Shown here: positions 35,301-50,300 of the stretch, piece after piece
Layout of the letters: each line of letters opens with the position of its first letter
Numbering within the stretch: the first letter of the stretch is position 1
From: Liopterus haemorrhoidalis
Taxonomy: Eukaryota > Arthropoda > Insecta > Coleoptera > Dytiscidae
Length of the DNA: 64,000 nt
NCBI GenBank assembly: GCA_963971575.1
Contig: OZ020612.1
Coordinates: 67,949,869 to 68,013,868, forward strand
Direction: 5' to 3'
Translations under genes and position numbers: made by a program
Notes under the pieces: model-generated
Told to the model about the DNA's origin: nothing
Databases searched by the model: none
Seen by the model: the letters and a program-made list of their open reading frames with translations, nothing else

Positions 35301-38300
35301 TTTTATACAAAAATAAATTATTATAAATAAGCAATTATGTCGTTTTATATTCTAAATAAAGCACGCTAATGAATAAAAATAAATACGAGACCCAAAGCCA
35401 CTTATTTCCTCATTAAATTCATTTGGAAATTACAAAAAATCTGCACTGTCCCTAATAATTTGGCCACCCACTGTAATTGTTTCGCGGACCCCCGGTAATG
35501 GCTACGCGGACCCCCAGGGGTCCGCGGACCACAGTTTAAGAACCGCTGCTCTAGACTCTTACCAGTTCTAAGATAATTTTTTATTAACTTTAATTTTGAA
35601 AAGTTTTTAGCTGCAACTGTGGTTACTGGGACTGTTAATAAGTGCTGTAGCACAATTGTTGTTATACCGTAGAATTGTAATAAAATATTTTATTCAAGTG
35701 TTGTTTATTGTGAATTTATGGCAAGATGTCCAGAGTATATTATTTCATGTTTGCCTACCATTTCTTCCCACGAGTATTGCATTGTGTTCCTCCCATCTAT
35801 ACAATACCATGCTTTACGACAAGCATTTAACCGAAAAACGTATCACAACCGTGACGACCTTTCAAGCTAACATCTATACAACCGAAAAATTTCAATTTTT
35901 TCCACTAACAATTTTTACGCCTTTAAATAAGACATGATGCGTTAACTTTTCTATGGTCAGCATATATCAATTTATGTAGAAATTTGTTAATTTGCTGATA
36001 CATACTTTCTAGCTGACCTAATTACTCTTTAACTTTCAATCATGCAAAAAGTATTTTTTGCATTCTTTTATATTAGTTCTTTACTATCAGTTTATACTTT
36101 ATCCATAATGTTTTCTATTTTCTTTATCGAAATTATGCAGAGTCGTTCTGTTTTGCCAGTGAATGTATGTGGGTACGTGGGAGAACTGCTTAGTTGGGTC
36201 ATATGCCTCTTAATGATCTCACTACAACCTGTTAGCCGTAATGTGCTAAATAAAAACACAATCTAAACAACCTGTCTAGCACTCAGATAACTAACAGTAT
36301 CTCAGAAAAAATTTGTAACTGGAGCCAAGGACCTATGACACTAGATTACGGGATCATGGGACCCCATAAAGTGAAAAAAAGACGTAAATAAAAAAATTAA
36401 ATATTTTTTGGGCTACCATTTCAAAAACAGTTCTTTTTCATCCTTCTCAGCCCCTTTCGTGGAAAGAGGTGTCCAAACCGACGATTCCATGTTCACGCGG
36501 ATATTGCGGATAAGCGGATATATTGTGGAAAAAAATATTGTGCAACCCATGAGTAAAGTACTCCCTTCCCATGATTAGAGCCCTGCGCGTATACGTTTTT
36601 CTGTATCCGGATCCGCATCCGCAGCCTTTGTAAATATGAATATCCGCATCCGCAAAAATATCCGCACTATCCGCACAGGATTTGCTGTCTGTTTAGAAAT
36701 AACTAACCTTTTTCGCCTCTTGGAATATCGTTGCTTTAAATCTACTGAAATTTTTATCACATTACATATTACTGGGTGCAGAAATATGTTTTCTATCTAA
36801 CGTCGTACTGAAATTATATAAATTAAAAAATAAAGATGGAAATTACAAATATTCGACTCTTAAACCAAGTTTATATAAAACGTAAAACTTTAAACAGTAA
36901 TATATCAAAAACTTAGTTTTTTAAGATATCTCACTATTGTTTTAGAGCAGCGATATTTAGAAATAATTAAAAAGATTAATTTATCACATTTATGACCAAT
37001 AAATAACAAGGAAAGTCCTATAAGATCAACAAATTTATAAAAATGAGTTTTTAATAATAAAATAAATTCTTAAATTCATTCTATTATTAAAAGATGAAAG
37101 TTATATGACGATTTCAAGAATTTTAAGATATTTTTATTTTTTTTAATTTGATATGAGCTTCATATGTTTTTAAATGTGGCAAATTGCCATGGTTAATTTT
37201 GACTAATATTTCCAAAAATGCAAAATAAGGCGATACAGTAAAATCTATTCCAAACGATTAGGCGGAACTAACCGCAATTTTCATTTTTGTAAGTTGTCAT
37301 TACCTATTTTTTTATATATTGAAGTTGGTTTTTCCTGAACAAAATGATCTAGAGCTTCAGTCAATCGGTAAAAGTAACTAGAATTGAAAATCTAGTTCCA
37401 CCTAAACCAAAAGAACAGAATTTACATAATTATTTTTTAATTAATAAACTGACAATAAATCCAAAAAAAATGTTGTATCTACTTTTATTAAAAAGTGAAA
37501 AGTGCCGTAATGTATCATTATTTTACTCTTGCCATAAGACCAATACAAATGCCAACGATACATTTTTGGGGTTCTAAACGCGTCTTCCGTAGGAAGAGGC
37601 GTCCAACCGAAGATTTTATATTCACGCGGATATTACGGATAAGCGGATATGATATAAAATCCGCATCCGATACGCATCCGCAGAAAAATGGCGCATATCT
37701 GCGGGTACCCGCCATTTTTGTAATAAAATAAGTAACTATTAATATTATTATTTCGTGAAAAGATTTTTAATCCACGTGTCTTATCAGTACACACTAGATC
37801 TTCAGTCAGCTGGTACATCTTTGAAATTTTTTACGTTTTCACCTGCGGCAATAAAACTAGTTGTCATTTCAGCATACTAATTCTATTTTTGCGCATCCTA
37901 CTTGTGTAGAACTGTAAAATAACGAACATTTCATATTTCGCTTGTCTCGTGGGCAGTCAGCATTCCACAGCGCTGGGTGCCGCTGGGGTCAGATGGGATT
38001 CCGCGGTCATCACACATCCGGTCCGACTACTTATTTCCGCTCTCTTTCACAAAGAGATGCAACAGACCAAAGTAAAACAGATCTAATATATAAATTACTT
38101 ATTATATATGTTACCTGATAAAAAAATATCTGGACCATGATAAACTGTCCCCAAAGAGTGGAAATTTTGAGATGACATATGCCAAGTTCAAATTGTGTGA
38201 AGAGAACTATTGAAAATTAAAAAAAGAAGACAGTTGATTTTGGAAATATATGTTCGTGGGTGTGTCGCGTGTGTACTATCCTCAATTGGCTTATACCCTT

Positions 38301-41300
38301 TTCACACTAGAACTTTAAGATCGGATGTTAAAGTGAATGTATCTTTAAACTCTAATGTGAAACCGTATGGCCTCGTCTAAATACAAGCGATGTTTAAGAC
38401 AGAGATCTGCGTCTTAAACATCGTTCGCATTGCCAACTTAATTTCTATTATAAAAAAATACTCCTTGAATTTGTGCTGTCAACATTTTATATTATCATAA
38501 ACAAGAATACTGTATTATATCGACGTTATAAGAAGTTTATACTTATTGTTATAATAAAATTATTTATTTTAATAATGTGTTTAATAAAATACAGAGCTAC
38601 AATAATTGAGATAAAATGTATCGACTTACATGTTAATACAGGTGTAATATATTCTTTATTGTAGTGTCTTTATTGTAGAATGAAATGAAATATCCATATT
38701 TGATATAATAATTCAAAATGTGCGTCTGCGCAGACAGTTCAAAACTGGTAATTTCATGACGGTAACGTAAGGACAAAATCACTTTAGCTGATGACAGCAG
38801 CAGAGATTTAAACATCAAGTGTGAAAGCATACCGATGTTAAACATCGGTGAACTTTAAGTTCACTCGTCTTAAAGTTCTAGTGTGAAAAGGGTATTATGT
38901 TTGTTTGTTCTTTTCGTTTTTCTGGTACTTCCCACTTATCGGTGCTGTTTTTGATTTTCCTTAGTTTATTGTTCATTGCAGTGGACCACTAATTAAAGTC
39001 TTCGGCTTCTATAAGGGTCTGTGTTCTTCGATGGCTTCCTTCGCTTCTTGGTCAGATTTTTCATTTCCTGTTATTCCTACATGGGCAGGTGTCTAGATTA
39101 GGTTTGTGTGGATATTTTTGCTGATATGTGCTCTATGAAGAAGTTCCTTAATCTTCACAAGTTTTTCTTTTTTTTGGTAGTGATGCCGTAAACTTTGTAA
39201 GACACTTAGCCAGACAGTGCATATCAAGTAGGTCTTGTTTCTTTCGTCTTTGATATCCTATTTGTTGCCTATCGAATCACTATACTACATAGGAGGGGCA
39301 GATAATTATAGTGTATAGTATACGTAATGTTAGATATGCTAAATGTATAATTTTTTTAAATTGATTTATAACGAGTGAAATTTTTAAATAACACTATTAT
39401 TCAGTAACATAGGAAATCACTTAATTCTAAAACATTTCAAAGAGATAAGCTGTTGTTAGCATGTCTGTTTCTTGTAAAAACCACGATTTAACAACAGAAA
39501 TATTGCATCAAAAATGCGTGTATCAATGTAAATATGTTACATTAGACATTTTCCCAGTAATTGTAGGCTCGCGTAAACGTGATTCATTCTTGACATTAAT
39601 AACCAACAATGAACTAACACTCATTATAGATTCAAAAATTAATTTCACAATGGAGTTTTGGATTGAAGTATAACTAAACCTAGTCAAGGATAAAAGCGTA
39701 AACATAAAGAATTAAGGGTAAAGGTTTCTATTTTGGGGAATGTTTCCTAATTTGGGGAGGTAGGGTTTCTCGCTTAAGAAGTACTACTTATTGCAGGGGT
39801 CACCAAAATGGTCGATTAGAACCCCCAGGTTCGATATGACATTGTTAAGGGTCGATTCGGGCTTGGGGTTGATGGAAACAAGCTGGGCCTTTGTAGTCCT
39901 TTTTGGAAATTTGGATTTCCCGGTCATCACTTGAAAATTTTGGTTTAAGTCTGTAATTATATTTTTCCACAACTATATAGATATACGTTCATTACAGGCG
40001 TGTCAGTGATTAGTAACTGAAGCACTTTCCCCACTCCGTTTTATTACACCGTTAACCTGTTACGTAATGAGCTCATTACGTACCAGGTTGAGCTCATTAC
40101 ATGGTTCAAGCAGCAATGACCGATCGTTGGTAGGCAACGTCAGGGCGCTTGATACAGAGAGGGCGCGCCGAGGTTAAAGGACCTATTTTTAGGTCTTCAC
40201 TTGGAATTTAGAAATGAAGACTTTTTTTAGGTCTTCACTTAAAATTTAGAAGGAAGGACTTTTTTTTTAGGTCTTCACTTGAAATTTAGAAGCGAAGACC
40301 TAAATCTTGCATAAGGGCGCTAAAGACCCTCATTCCGGCCCTGTGCAACGTAATAAATATGTTGAAAGCATATGTCAAATTATTGTTAGTTCGTAAAGAA
40401 AACCGGATTAAAATTAAATAATATTAAAGTTAAAGTTATCGAATTTTGCAAATATATTTTTTGATAGAGTTGGTCTTGGTTATTAATCAGTTGATGCAAG
40501 TATAGTTCTTTTAACATTTACATTCCGTATTACACGTACATGACCGTTGCTAGGCATCATAATAAATAGGTTGAAAGCAACTGTCAAATTATTGTCAATT
40601 TTTAAAGGGAACTGAATAAAAATTGATGAAATAAAATAAAATAAAAATGAAAAAACGGACATACAACATAATTGCTCACTTCAAACAGTGGGGCCGTCTG
40701 TGGGCCTCCTTCATTTATTAGCAGAGAACATTGTTCAGTAAGCTGGAATAAGTGCAATAAAGGCGAACAATTATATACTCGCTATGCTTATTAGCAGTGT
40801 AGAGTGCGGATATTTTTAGGTGAGGCGGAATAAGACAATAAAATGGGCGAGTTATCAAATAAACTTTTCCACCATTACTGGATTTATTCCGGCTCGCCTA
40901 ACAATGTCCTCTGTTTGTTAGATACCAGCCATGAGAGAATGTACGCTACGATTTTTTTTTACGTGCGAACATACACGCGTCAAAACAAAACAAACAGAGA
41001 TAATTCGGCAGGACAAACTTTAAAAACGTATCTCTAATTCAATATTATGCTTTGATATCGTTGTTTATAAAATTTGAAGGTTATGGGTTGCTCCCTAGTT
41101 TTTGTGTTTATTCAATCGTTTGGATTGCGTATTTAGAAATAGTTAAGTATAGCAACTGGGAGCGAGGTTTTTTGTTTGCACCGGAAATAGCTAATAAAGT
41201 CAATTTAAATAATGGCTAATGTCAACTTCGGACTACAATCAATTCTAAAATACACAGATAATTTTTGTAAACGAAAAAATAAATATATAATGGCTGTATT

Positions 41301-44300
41301 CTAGTCTTACAGTAAGAAGCAGAAATACGTTCTTGACATCTTAAATAAAACTGTGTGAAATAGATATATATTTCTTTATCGGTTCTCAATCGATCAATCT
41401 GTCAAGTAAATTCTCCTTTACTATACTTTTAAATTTTGGTTTATAGACAAATGTTTTTTGGTGTTTGCATCAGACAAGTGTTTAAAAACATTTGAATGTG
41501 AACATTGTTTGTAGAACTGCACTTGGCTTAAGAAGTATATTCTGCAAATTCTTGTGTTATCAATGGTAGATCTGTAAATATGCAAAATGTTAAATGATGC
41601 AATCTTTGAGTCGAGTTGTGAAGCAGATGTGTCTTGTCCCACTTACGACTTACGAGGCATGGCTTAGCAATGAGCTAATACTAATAAACAATACCCGAAC
41701 CACTTAGCACAATATTTTAGAATAATAGACATTTCGTAACTACCGATAAAAAAAACAGCTATCGTACAATATTGACTCATATGATAAGTGGCATTTTAGT
41801 TGTCGTGGCTCTGTGGTAAAACAGTTACCTACAAAGCATAGAAACGTGGGATCAATTCCCTGATTAGAAGACCTGAGTGCTAGATGTCTGGCAAAAAAAA
41901 AAAAAAATGGAATATTCTGCACAAAATATTTTAATAGTTAAGATACTGGTTAAACTTCAATGTCAAAATATGCTGTCTATGTACCAATCTCATTAGATTT
42001 GTAACATAATAGCTCTGTTAAAGAGAACAAGTCTATTCAGAATAACCCTATTAATCTATATTAATAAAATTGAGGCTATATCGTTTTTTTTTTTTTGAGT
42101 CTCATATTTGGTTTCTACACGTTTCATTGTATTAATAAAATTGGAGGCTATTTCTGTTTTTTTTTTCGGCCTCATATTTGGTTTCTACATGTTTCAGGTG
42201 ATTATAAAACAATATCCGCAAACAAATCAATTCATCAAAATCATTCAATCAAATCATCTGTCTGTCTGTCCGAAATTCACGCAAAAACGTTTGGACATAT
42301 TTTTACGAAATTTGGTATGATGATACAGTTAAACCAGGATTCGAACATATTAAAAAACTTAAAATATCTCCTTTATTATCGACTTGAAAATATAGACAAC
42401 AAAAATTGTTTATAGTAAGAAAACAAAAAAATAAAAATGTTTAATGATTTTTTTTTAATTAGATAAATATTTGGGGAATTACAGGGGAACACCCTAAAAT
42501 AAAAATCTACATATATCTCCCTTATTATTAACTTAACAGCAAAATCATACATAACAAAAATAGTTTATAATGAGAAAACAAATCTTTTATTTCTAGACAT
42601 TTGAAATATTTCACTTATTATTCACTTAACATCAAAATGCTTATAAGATTTTTTTATAACAAATAAACATGTCTTTTATGTTCAAGAAGATGAATATTTG
42701 GTGGAGGGCATGGAGAGAAATATCTCATTTATTATTTACTTAAAAGCAAAAATTTATATAAGAAAAGTGATTTAGATTATTTTCTGTTGAATGTAGTTTT
42801 TAATAAGATTTTATATATTATTTTGCATTTTGTTGATTTTATATATTATATTGATTTTATATTTTAATAAGTTTGAATATATTTGGGACTATGGGAAGCA
42901 TTTCCTATACACTTGAAATATCTCACTTATTATTTACTTAATAACAAAAAATAAATATATATAAGTGGTTTAAAATGAAGAAACGGTTCTTTTCTGTTCA
43001 ATGTGGTTTTTAATAAGATTAATATTTGGGGGGCCATGGGGAGTGCTACTTATACACTTGAAATATTATCATACGGTTATCATAAGTACTTATCAACAAA
43101 AAGGTGTTTAACAAAAACCGAACAAAGTACGGGCACGCCAGCTAGTGCTTAAATATATTTATGTGTATGTATACATTTTTAAAACTATGAGCCGCAAGCG
43201 TTTATAATTAAAAACATATTATACCAGTCTACATTTAATTGAGTAAAATGTATTTTAATGTCCAACTATTTTATGAATGAAGCATTTTTTGTCCAATTTC
43301 CTGTTGAAATCCGAAGGTTAACCTTGAGATTAAAATTAATTTCTATTTCAGATCTACCCAGATCCTGAATCCGAGAAAGCCATCATGGGTTCTGTGGTCT
43401 ACTGCATCCACCACAAGGAAGGATGCAAATGGTCAGACGAATTACGAAAATTAAAAGTAAGTATCTAAACATAAGAGAGAAGTAGACAAAAAAATATGAT
43501 CTTATGATGTTAAAGAATATTCTGCTTTTTGTGGATTACATTCAAAGTACGAAAGAAATTAAAGGATTTGGGGAATAAATAAGGTTTCTTTATTTACTGA
43601 TAAATAAATAATTATAATTATTTGACAAAACTGTTTATAGAGATACAATTAATTTATCAGAGATTTAGAGTAGATTCAAATAGAGAAGGATACACGACCG
43701 TTACAGAAATTGCGCAAACAAGATAACGCCAGTGGCGGAGACAAATAAAATATTTTCAAACCAAATGGCACAATTAAATAATATTTTTTATTGAATTAGT
43801 TAGGGAACGATTTAAAAGCAATATGTTAAAATATAAATGAAAAAATATAAATAAAATGCTGTTTAATATAAATATGTCAGCCATAAATGACAGAAGCCTA
43901 ATTATTTATAAATAAAAAAATAAATATGCCGACCAAACGGCGAAAAAATATATATTGCAATAAAATTAATTTTATTATTAAATTTATATCGGTCATATGT
44001 ACTCTTAGTGATGCCAGTTGCAGCAATCACTCGTTCCTGGAAATTTGTTACAGGAATTTTTTCAGATTAACTTCCTACTTCATAAACTGCATAACATTAT
44101 TAATAATTTCGCTGGTCTGGCTATGAAGCACTTGTCCTTTACGTCCCACTAATTGCTTCTGCATTTTGTAAAACACTGTTTTTAAAATCAAAACATAAAT
44201 TAATTTCATAACCTCAACTTATCCTACTGTTCTATTACCAAATATGTATTTTTATACTTACATCGTCTTTCACTAACTAATAATTCGTATTAAAAAATAC

Positions 44301-47300
44301 GATTTAGATTGTAGATGTATTCTAATAATTTTAGATATTTTATATAAACACGTTGGAAGCTCCTAACTCATATAAGACTTCTACGGCTATGAGTAACAAA
44401 CCTAACACCCCTATTATAAGTAAATTAGACCCGTCCTGACGAAAAATGGTTTCTACACACTTTTATTGATGTACTCAACTCTATTTGAATCTACTCTACC
44501 TCGTTTGATGACGTCCATAAATACACCGGCTTTGATATACATAGATTTAGGTCTCATGTATGAGCTTGAAATTCGGTTTTCGTTTTTCGGACGTCGGATT
44601 TAATCCGTTTTGTAAGCGGTTTCAATGTTCTATGATCAATCTTTAGTTTTTACTTTTTGAAAAAAATGTTCGTATTTCACAACAAAGACTATTTTTGAAA
44701 ATTATCTCTGAATTGGTATGAGTAATGTAATTATGATAATTATACACCACTTTGAACTCCTACGTGCTGCTTAAGTTACGAAATACGTCCATCAAAGTGC
44801 ATCTACACACGCATCCTTTCTTATAAAAAAGTTCATTAAAAAAACATGCAATTAACAGTTACTACAGACAGACCTCATTGTAAAATCTAACACATTAAAT
44901 TTATTATGTATTGTTCAATACTGGAATAATTTTCAAAATATTTGCATTGAATTAGAAAAGTTAGTCAATACCGTATGAATTTTTAAAAAATATTCTGAGT
45001 AATATCATAAAAGTATATAATATACAAATGTACAACTCAAAATAGTGCGAAAAAAATATTGAAAACAGTCTGTCCATCTATTGTCCCGTAGCAAAATTAC
45101 GGCCGGTCACTAGGGTGTAGTGTTCAGCGTGTTACCAACCATGGACCAAATTTTGTTGATCTATGACCAAAAATACATATTTGTACCAATTTTCAATAAA
45201 ATCGGGGACAAAAATGTTTTGCCTTACGATTTTTTCGATTTTTACTGCCCATACAAAACTTAATAAACGGTTTTTTAAAGCTAATTTTTTTTTAGACTAA
45301 ATAAACTAGGTGGATTTTAAAAATTCAAACCGCAGATTTCTATCCCTAACCATTTTATAGTTAGGATTTATAAAAAAAATTAAAAAAATTACAATTTTTC
45401 AAAAATTTTGTATGTTTCAAAATATGGTTACAAGTCATTTAGGACCTAAGGTTAGGATTAGGATTAGAATCTATGGTTTTAAAAATTTCAACCGCAGGTC
45501 TTTCGCATTTCGTTTTTGAAATATATCCATGCGAAGATGAAAATTTCTATAAATCACGCCATATTAAAATTTGTCATAATTTTAAAATAAGCTAAACGAA
45601 TTAAGCCTCATTTTTTTTAGTCTAAATAAACTACGAGGAATCCAAAAATTCTAACCTCAGGTCATTTTCTCTAACCGTTATTTGAGTTGTAATTTTTATT
45701 AATTCACAATTTTCACAAATAATGTAAATTATGCCATTAAAAATATTTGTCATAATCTCAAAACGTATTAAACGATTAAAGCCCCAAATTATTTATAGAT
45801 AAAATAAGCTACGGAGAATCCAAAAATTTTAGTCGGAGGTCGCTGTCTCAAGCGTTTTTTGAGTTGTGCTTTTTTTAATTCACAATTTTCACAAATAATG
45901 TCATTTATACTATTTAAAAAATTTCGTAATCTCAAAACGCGTTAAACGATTAAAGCCCCAAATTTTTTCTGTACTAAATAAACTACGGAGATTTTTAGAT
46001 GCCTTTAACCCAGTGGCGCCCAAACTTTATCGGTTCCCGGCGCCCTTAATTTATTAGAATTTTTCCGCGATTCCCCAAGTAAAAACTGGTCTGACTAACG
46101 CAGTTGGAGGAATATTGAAATATTTTCGCGGCGCCCTGCAAACCATCTGCGATACCGCAAGGCGCCGCGGCGCACAGTTTGGGAATCGCTGCTAAAGAGG
46201 ATAAATCCTTTAAAAAATATTTTTTTGACGCTCTTAAAGTGTTCTATGGTGTTTAAAGGTCAAGATTAATTAATTTATTTATTTTTCAGGCGCATCTGAA
46301 TACGTGCAAACATGACGCTACACCTTGTACGAGTAAATGTGGAGCCATGATACCAAGAGTACTTATGGAAGACCATCTAAAATACACCTGCCCACAAAGA
46401 AGAACGAGGTGCGAATTCTGCGCTAAAGAATTCACTGGACACACTCTAGAGGTAAGCAAAGTAATCTACGAAACCCTGAAATGTGTAAATAAACACACAT
46501 TTTTTTCAATAACATGCGGTGTTCTTTTTTTTTCTAGGAAATAAAATTTTAATATCCAAAATAAATCAAAATTATTAGACAAGTAACTGTACTAAGTCAT
46601 ATTCCTTATCAACTGTTTATTTTTAAACCGTTCCAAAAACAAAAACTAACTAATTAACCAATAAAATTTATCTCTTCATAAAAATTTCTTAAGCCTGTAA
46701 TACATGATGCGATTTCTCGTTTTGAATCTCGTACGAGTTATCGTACGATAAATATTCCTAACGGTATCGGCCACGTGACTATGCGCAATAATCTACTGCG
46801 TCGATATCTGTTCATTTCTATACAATATTTCAGGTCTGGAGCATAAATATTGGATGGTTTTCAATATCGTACAAGATCTCGTACGAAAATCCTGTAGTAC
46901 ACGATACAATAATTCTTGTACGATAAATCGTACGAGATTCAAAACGAGAAATCGCATCATGTATTACAGGCTTTAGACAGTAGCATCTTCGAAGCGTCCC
47001 AGATCTTATATGCGTTATGTCACAGGTCACAAAAAAATATTAGATTAGTTTTTACTGCACCATCTGGTATGTCCGTATATTTAATGGACAACTAAAATAA
47101 GTTTTATAGTTTAAAGATAAAATAAAGGAAAAACAAATATTTTAAACTTACTACCAAGTTTTACTACCAAAGTTAATGGAATAAATAAATTTGAAGTGTG
47201 AATTTTCACACATTTCAGGATTTCGCTGGTATTTATTAAGTGAATGGAGAAAAGTTATTTGGTAGAAAATGTTGAATGAAATTTATTTTATTTGCCAAGG

Positions 47301-50300
47301 GCGCCAAAAACTCCGGCTCTGCCAAGACCTTTCATTTTATTATTTATTTTTATATTTGTTGTAAATAATTATAGATTTGAACTAATTAACTCCCTAGTGC
47401 TATAACCTGTTGTACGTTTTGGTTGCGTGCCTTCCATTCGGATTGATCTGCCATGTATACTTCCCAGTCGGCCACAATTAAGATCTTCTTGATGTTATCC
47501 CTCCATCTCAGGGAAAGATATTCACCAATGAGATTTTTTAGAAGTCTCAGTATTTTACGTAGATGCAGGTCAAATAGCTATGTACGAGGGTGTAAATTAA
47601 GAAACCGGACTGGCAACATAGCGTTTGATCTGGCAACATTTGGGACGCGGGGCTTCGAGGGGCGGCAGGTAAACATGTAATACACGTTCAGTACGAGTTT
47701 GAACTCGCTAGAATAATTTTGTTGTCCACAGCGATTTTTTTTTGAAACAGTATTTTCTAGTGCGTTCTAAAAATGAGTGACATTTATTTCGAGCAACGGT
47801 CTGCTATCAGATTTTGCTTCAGACTTGGGCACAGTGCAACGGAAACTTTTGCAAAACTTCAGCAGGCCTATGGAGACAGTGTTTTGTCAAGGACCCAGGT
47901 TTTTTGATGATTTAAGTCATTTTCAGAAGGAAGAGAGTTGATTGAAAATGAATCACGCAGCGGAAGGCCTTCATCTTCAAGAGCCGATGAAAATGTTGAC
48001 AGAATCCGGGATCTTGTGCGTTCATATCGTCGGTTGACAGTCATAATGATCGGGAAGAGTTGAATTTGACTCACACTACCGTTTATCAGATTTTAACCAA
48101 TGAATTGGGGATGAGAAAAATCTGCGCAAAAATGGTTCAAAAAAAACCTTTCACGGGACCAAAAAGACATCAGGAGGCAAAGGTGCCTTGACTTTTTGAA
48201 TGCTGAAATTTTCCAAAAGTTTCTGTTCCCAAGTCTGAAGCAAAACCTGATAGCACACCGTTCGAAATGACCGGCAAAAAAATCTTACGGACCAGCGGTT
48301 GGAAAACGCTGGTCTACACAAATGATTTCCCCACTACAAATGGGCGGCAAGATTGCCAAGTCGATACTTCATTGCGTATTTGGAATTGGGAGTGTTGAGA
48401 CGTGCAATTCAGACGGTCGCTTCGGTACAGCGTCATTAGGTTTAAACAGCGAAATTTTGTCGGTTCGTTGAAAACAGCTTCGTCTGTTTTTACTTCAAGG
48501 CACAAATAGCCATTGTTGCTGTACTCCAAAAATTTTAACTAGTACTTTTTTGGATATATCTACAAAATTCTAAAATTGAATAACTCGTCTGTTCATAGAT
48601 TAAGGAAATTAATAAGCAGACCATTTATATAAATATAGTTTCGGATGTAATACCTGCCTAATTCTAATTTTTTTTTTTTTTCAGAACCACGCCGGTAGTT
48701 GTGGCTACGAACCAACTTATTGTGAGAACAAATGCGGACTCAAAGTGCAAAGACGTCACCTTTCCCAACACAAGGCGGGGGAGTGTTCAAAACGTCTACT
48801 TGCCTGTAGGTACTGCGCCAAGGAATTCGTGGCGGACACCCTTAGTTCTCACCATGTGAAATGCGGGCGAGTTCCTGTCGCCTGTCCTAACAGGTGCGAC
48901 ACAGCAGTATTGGCGAGAGAAGACCTTGACACACACCTTAAGGAGCATTGTACCACTAGTGTCCTTAATTGTAGTTTTAAAGAAGCAGGCTGTAGGTTTA
49001 AGGTGAGTTAAAATCATTAGCGAATACTCGCCGAAAATTTAGATCGACTGAGAACCAATAAACAAATATATAGTTTTAAATTAGGTTTTAAGGCTAGTTT
49101 ATATTTAATATAGTAACCATTGGCCATTATAGTTTTTATTTTCAAGACCAAATATTAATCAGGATTATTAAAAAAGTCGGAAAAAATAAAACAGTACAGC
49201 ATAAAAATAAACGTAAAGTTAATAAAATAAATAGTCTTTACTTTTAATAATTATGTTAATTGTCATTGATTGCAATTGAAAGCAGTGTGTGTATCAGTTT
49301 GTTAAAAATAATCCTAGTGTAGGGTGACCATTCGTCCCGCATTTTGATTTGGTGTCCCCAGGGCCGAATTTTGCTCTGTACTTATATTTGGGAGGTGAAG
49401 ACCTTTTTTTTTGCTCTTTACTTATATTTGGGAGGTGAGGACATTTTTTGTGTTTGCTCTTCACTTATATTTCGGAAGTGACGACCTTTTTTTTGCTCCG
49501 TCCCGCATTGCCTTCTCCAAGAAAATGGTCACCCTATCCTAGTGCCATTTATTAGTTAATCTTCTTGTAATATTTACTATATTGTAATATTTGGTTACAG
49601 GGTCCAAGGTATTCGATGGAAAAACACTTGGAAGAAAACTGCCAACAACACCTAACGTTAATGTGCAATGTTGTTAATAAACAACAACACCAAATAACAT
49701 CTCTGAAATCCGCACTGTCTCGCCTCTCGCTCAACTATTCTGGAACACTTATTTGGAAAATAAGTGATTTTACTTCTAAAATGAACGAAGCCAAGACCAA
49801 AGAAGGGATGGAATTAGTTTCGCCACCATTTTATACAAGTCAATATGGATATAAATTACAGGTAAATGTTGCCTATTATACATAAGAACTAATCTATACT
49901 TCAAGAGATTTCATTTGATACCCCACCATAAATTTCAAAATATACTTTTATATATTTTCGAACAATGCAAAAAATTCGATATCAGTATTTCGAAAAAATA
50001 AGCATGCAGTACATGGCAAATAGAGAGTTCTCTTTCAGACTCTCTAATTGCTTCTCCCAATAACGCTATGCTTTCCTTTCTTAGCGACGTTGCCGGCTGT
50101 AAAATGCCCTAATCTGTGAAAACACTGTTTTCTACAAATGGTTATTAATTTATATTTTATGTTACCCGATTTTTTTAAATCATATGAATCTCTGATACTT
50201 TTTCCATTTCCAGTTAGTTTCTACATGAGTTCAAAAAGTAATTACATAAGAGTTGGCTATGGAAAAATAAAATAATGTCTACTGCAAGCTTTATATAACA

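Noticed and set aside
42095..42415. 106-codon open frame
   Set aside because: It lies wholly inside the non-autonomous Helitron and reflects its tandem 5' repeats.
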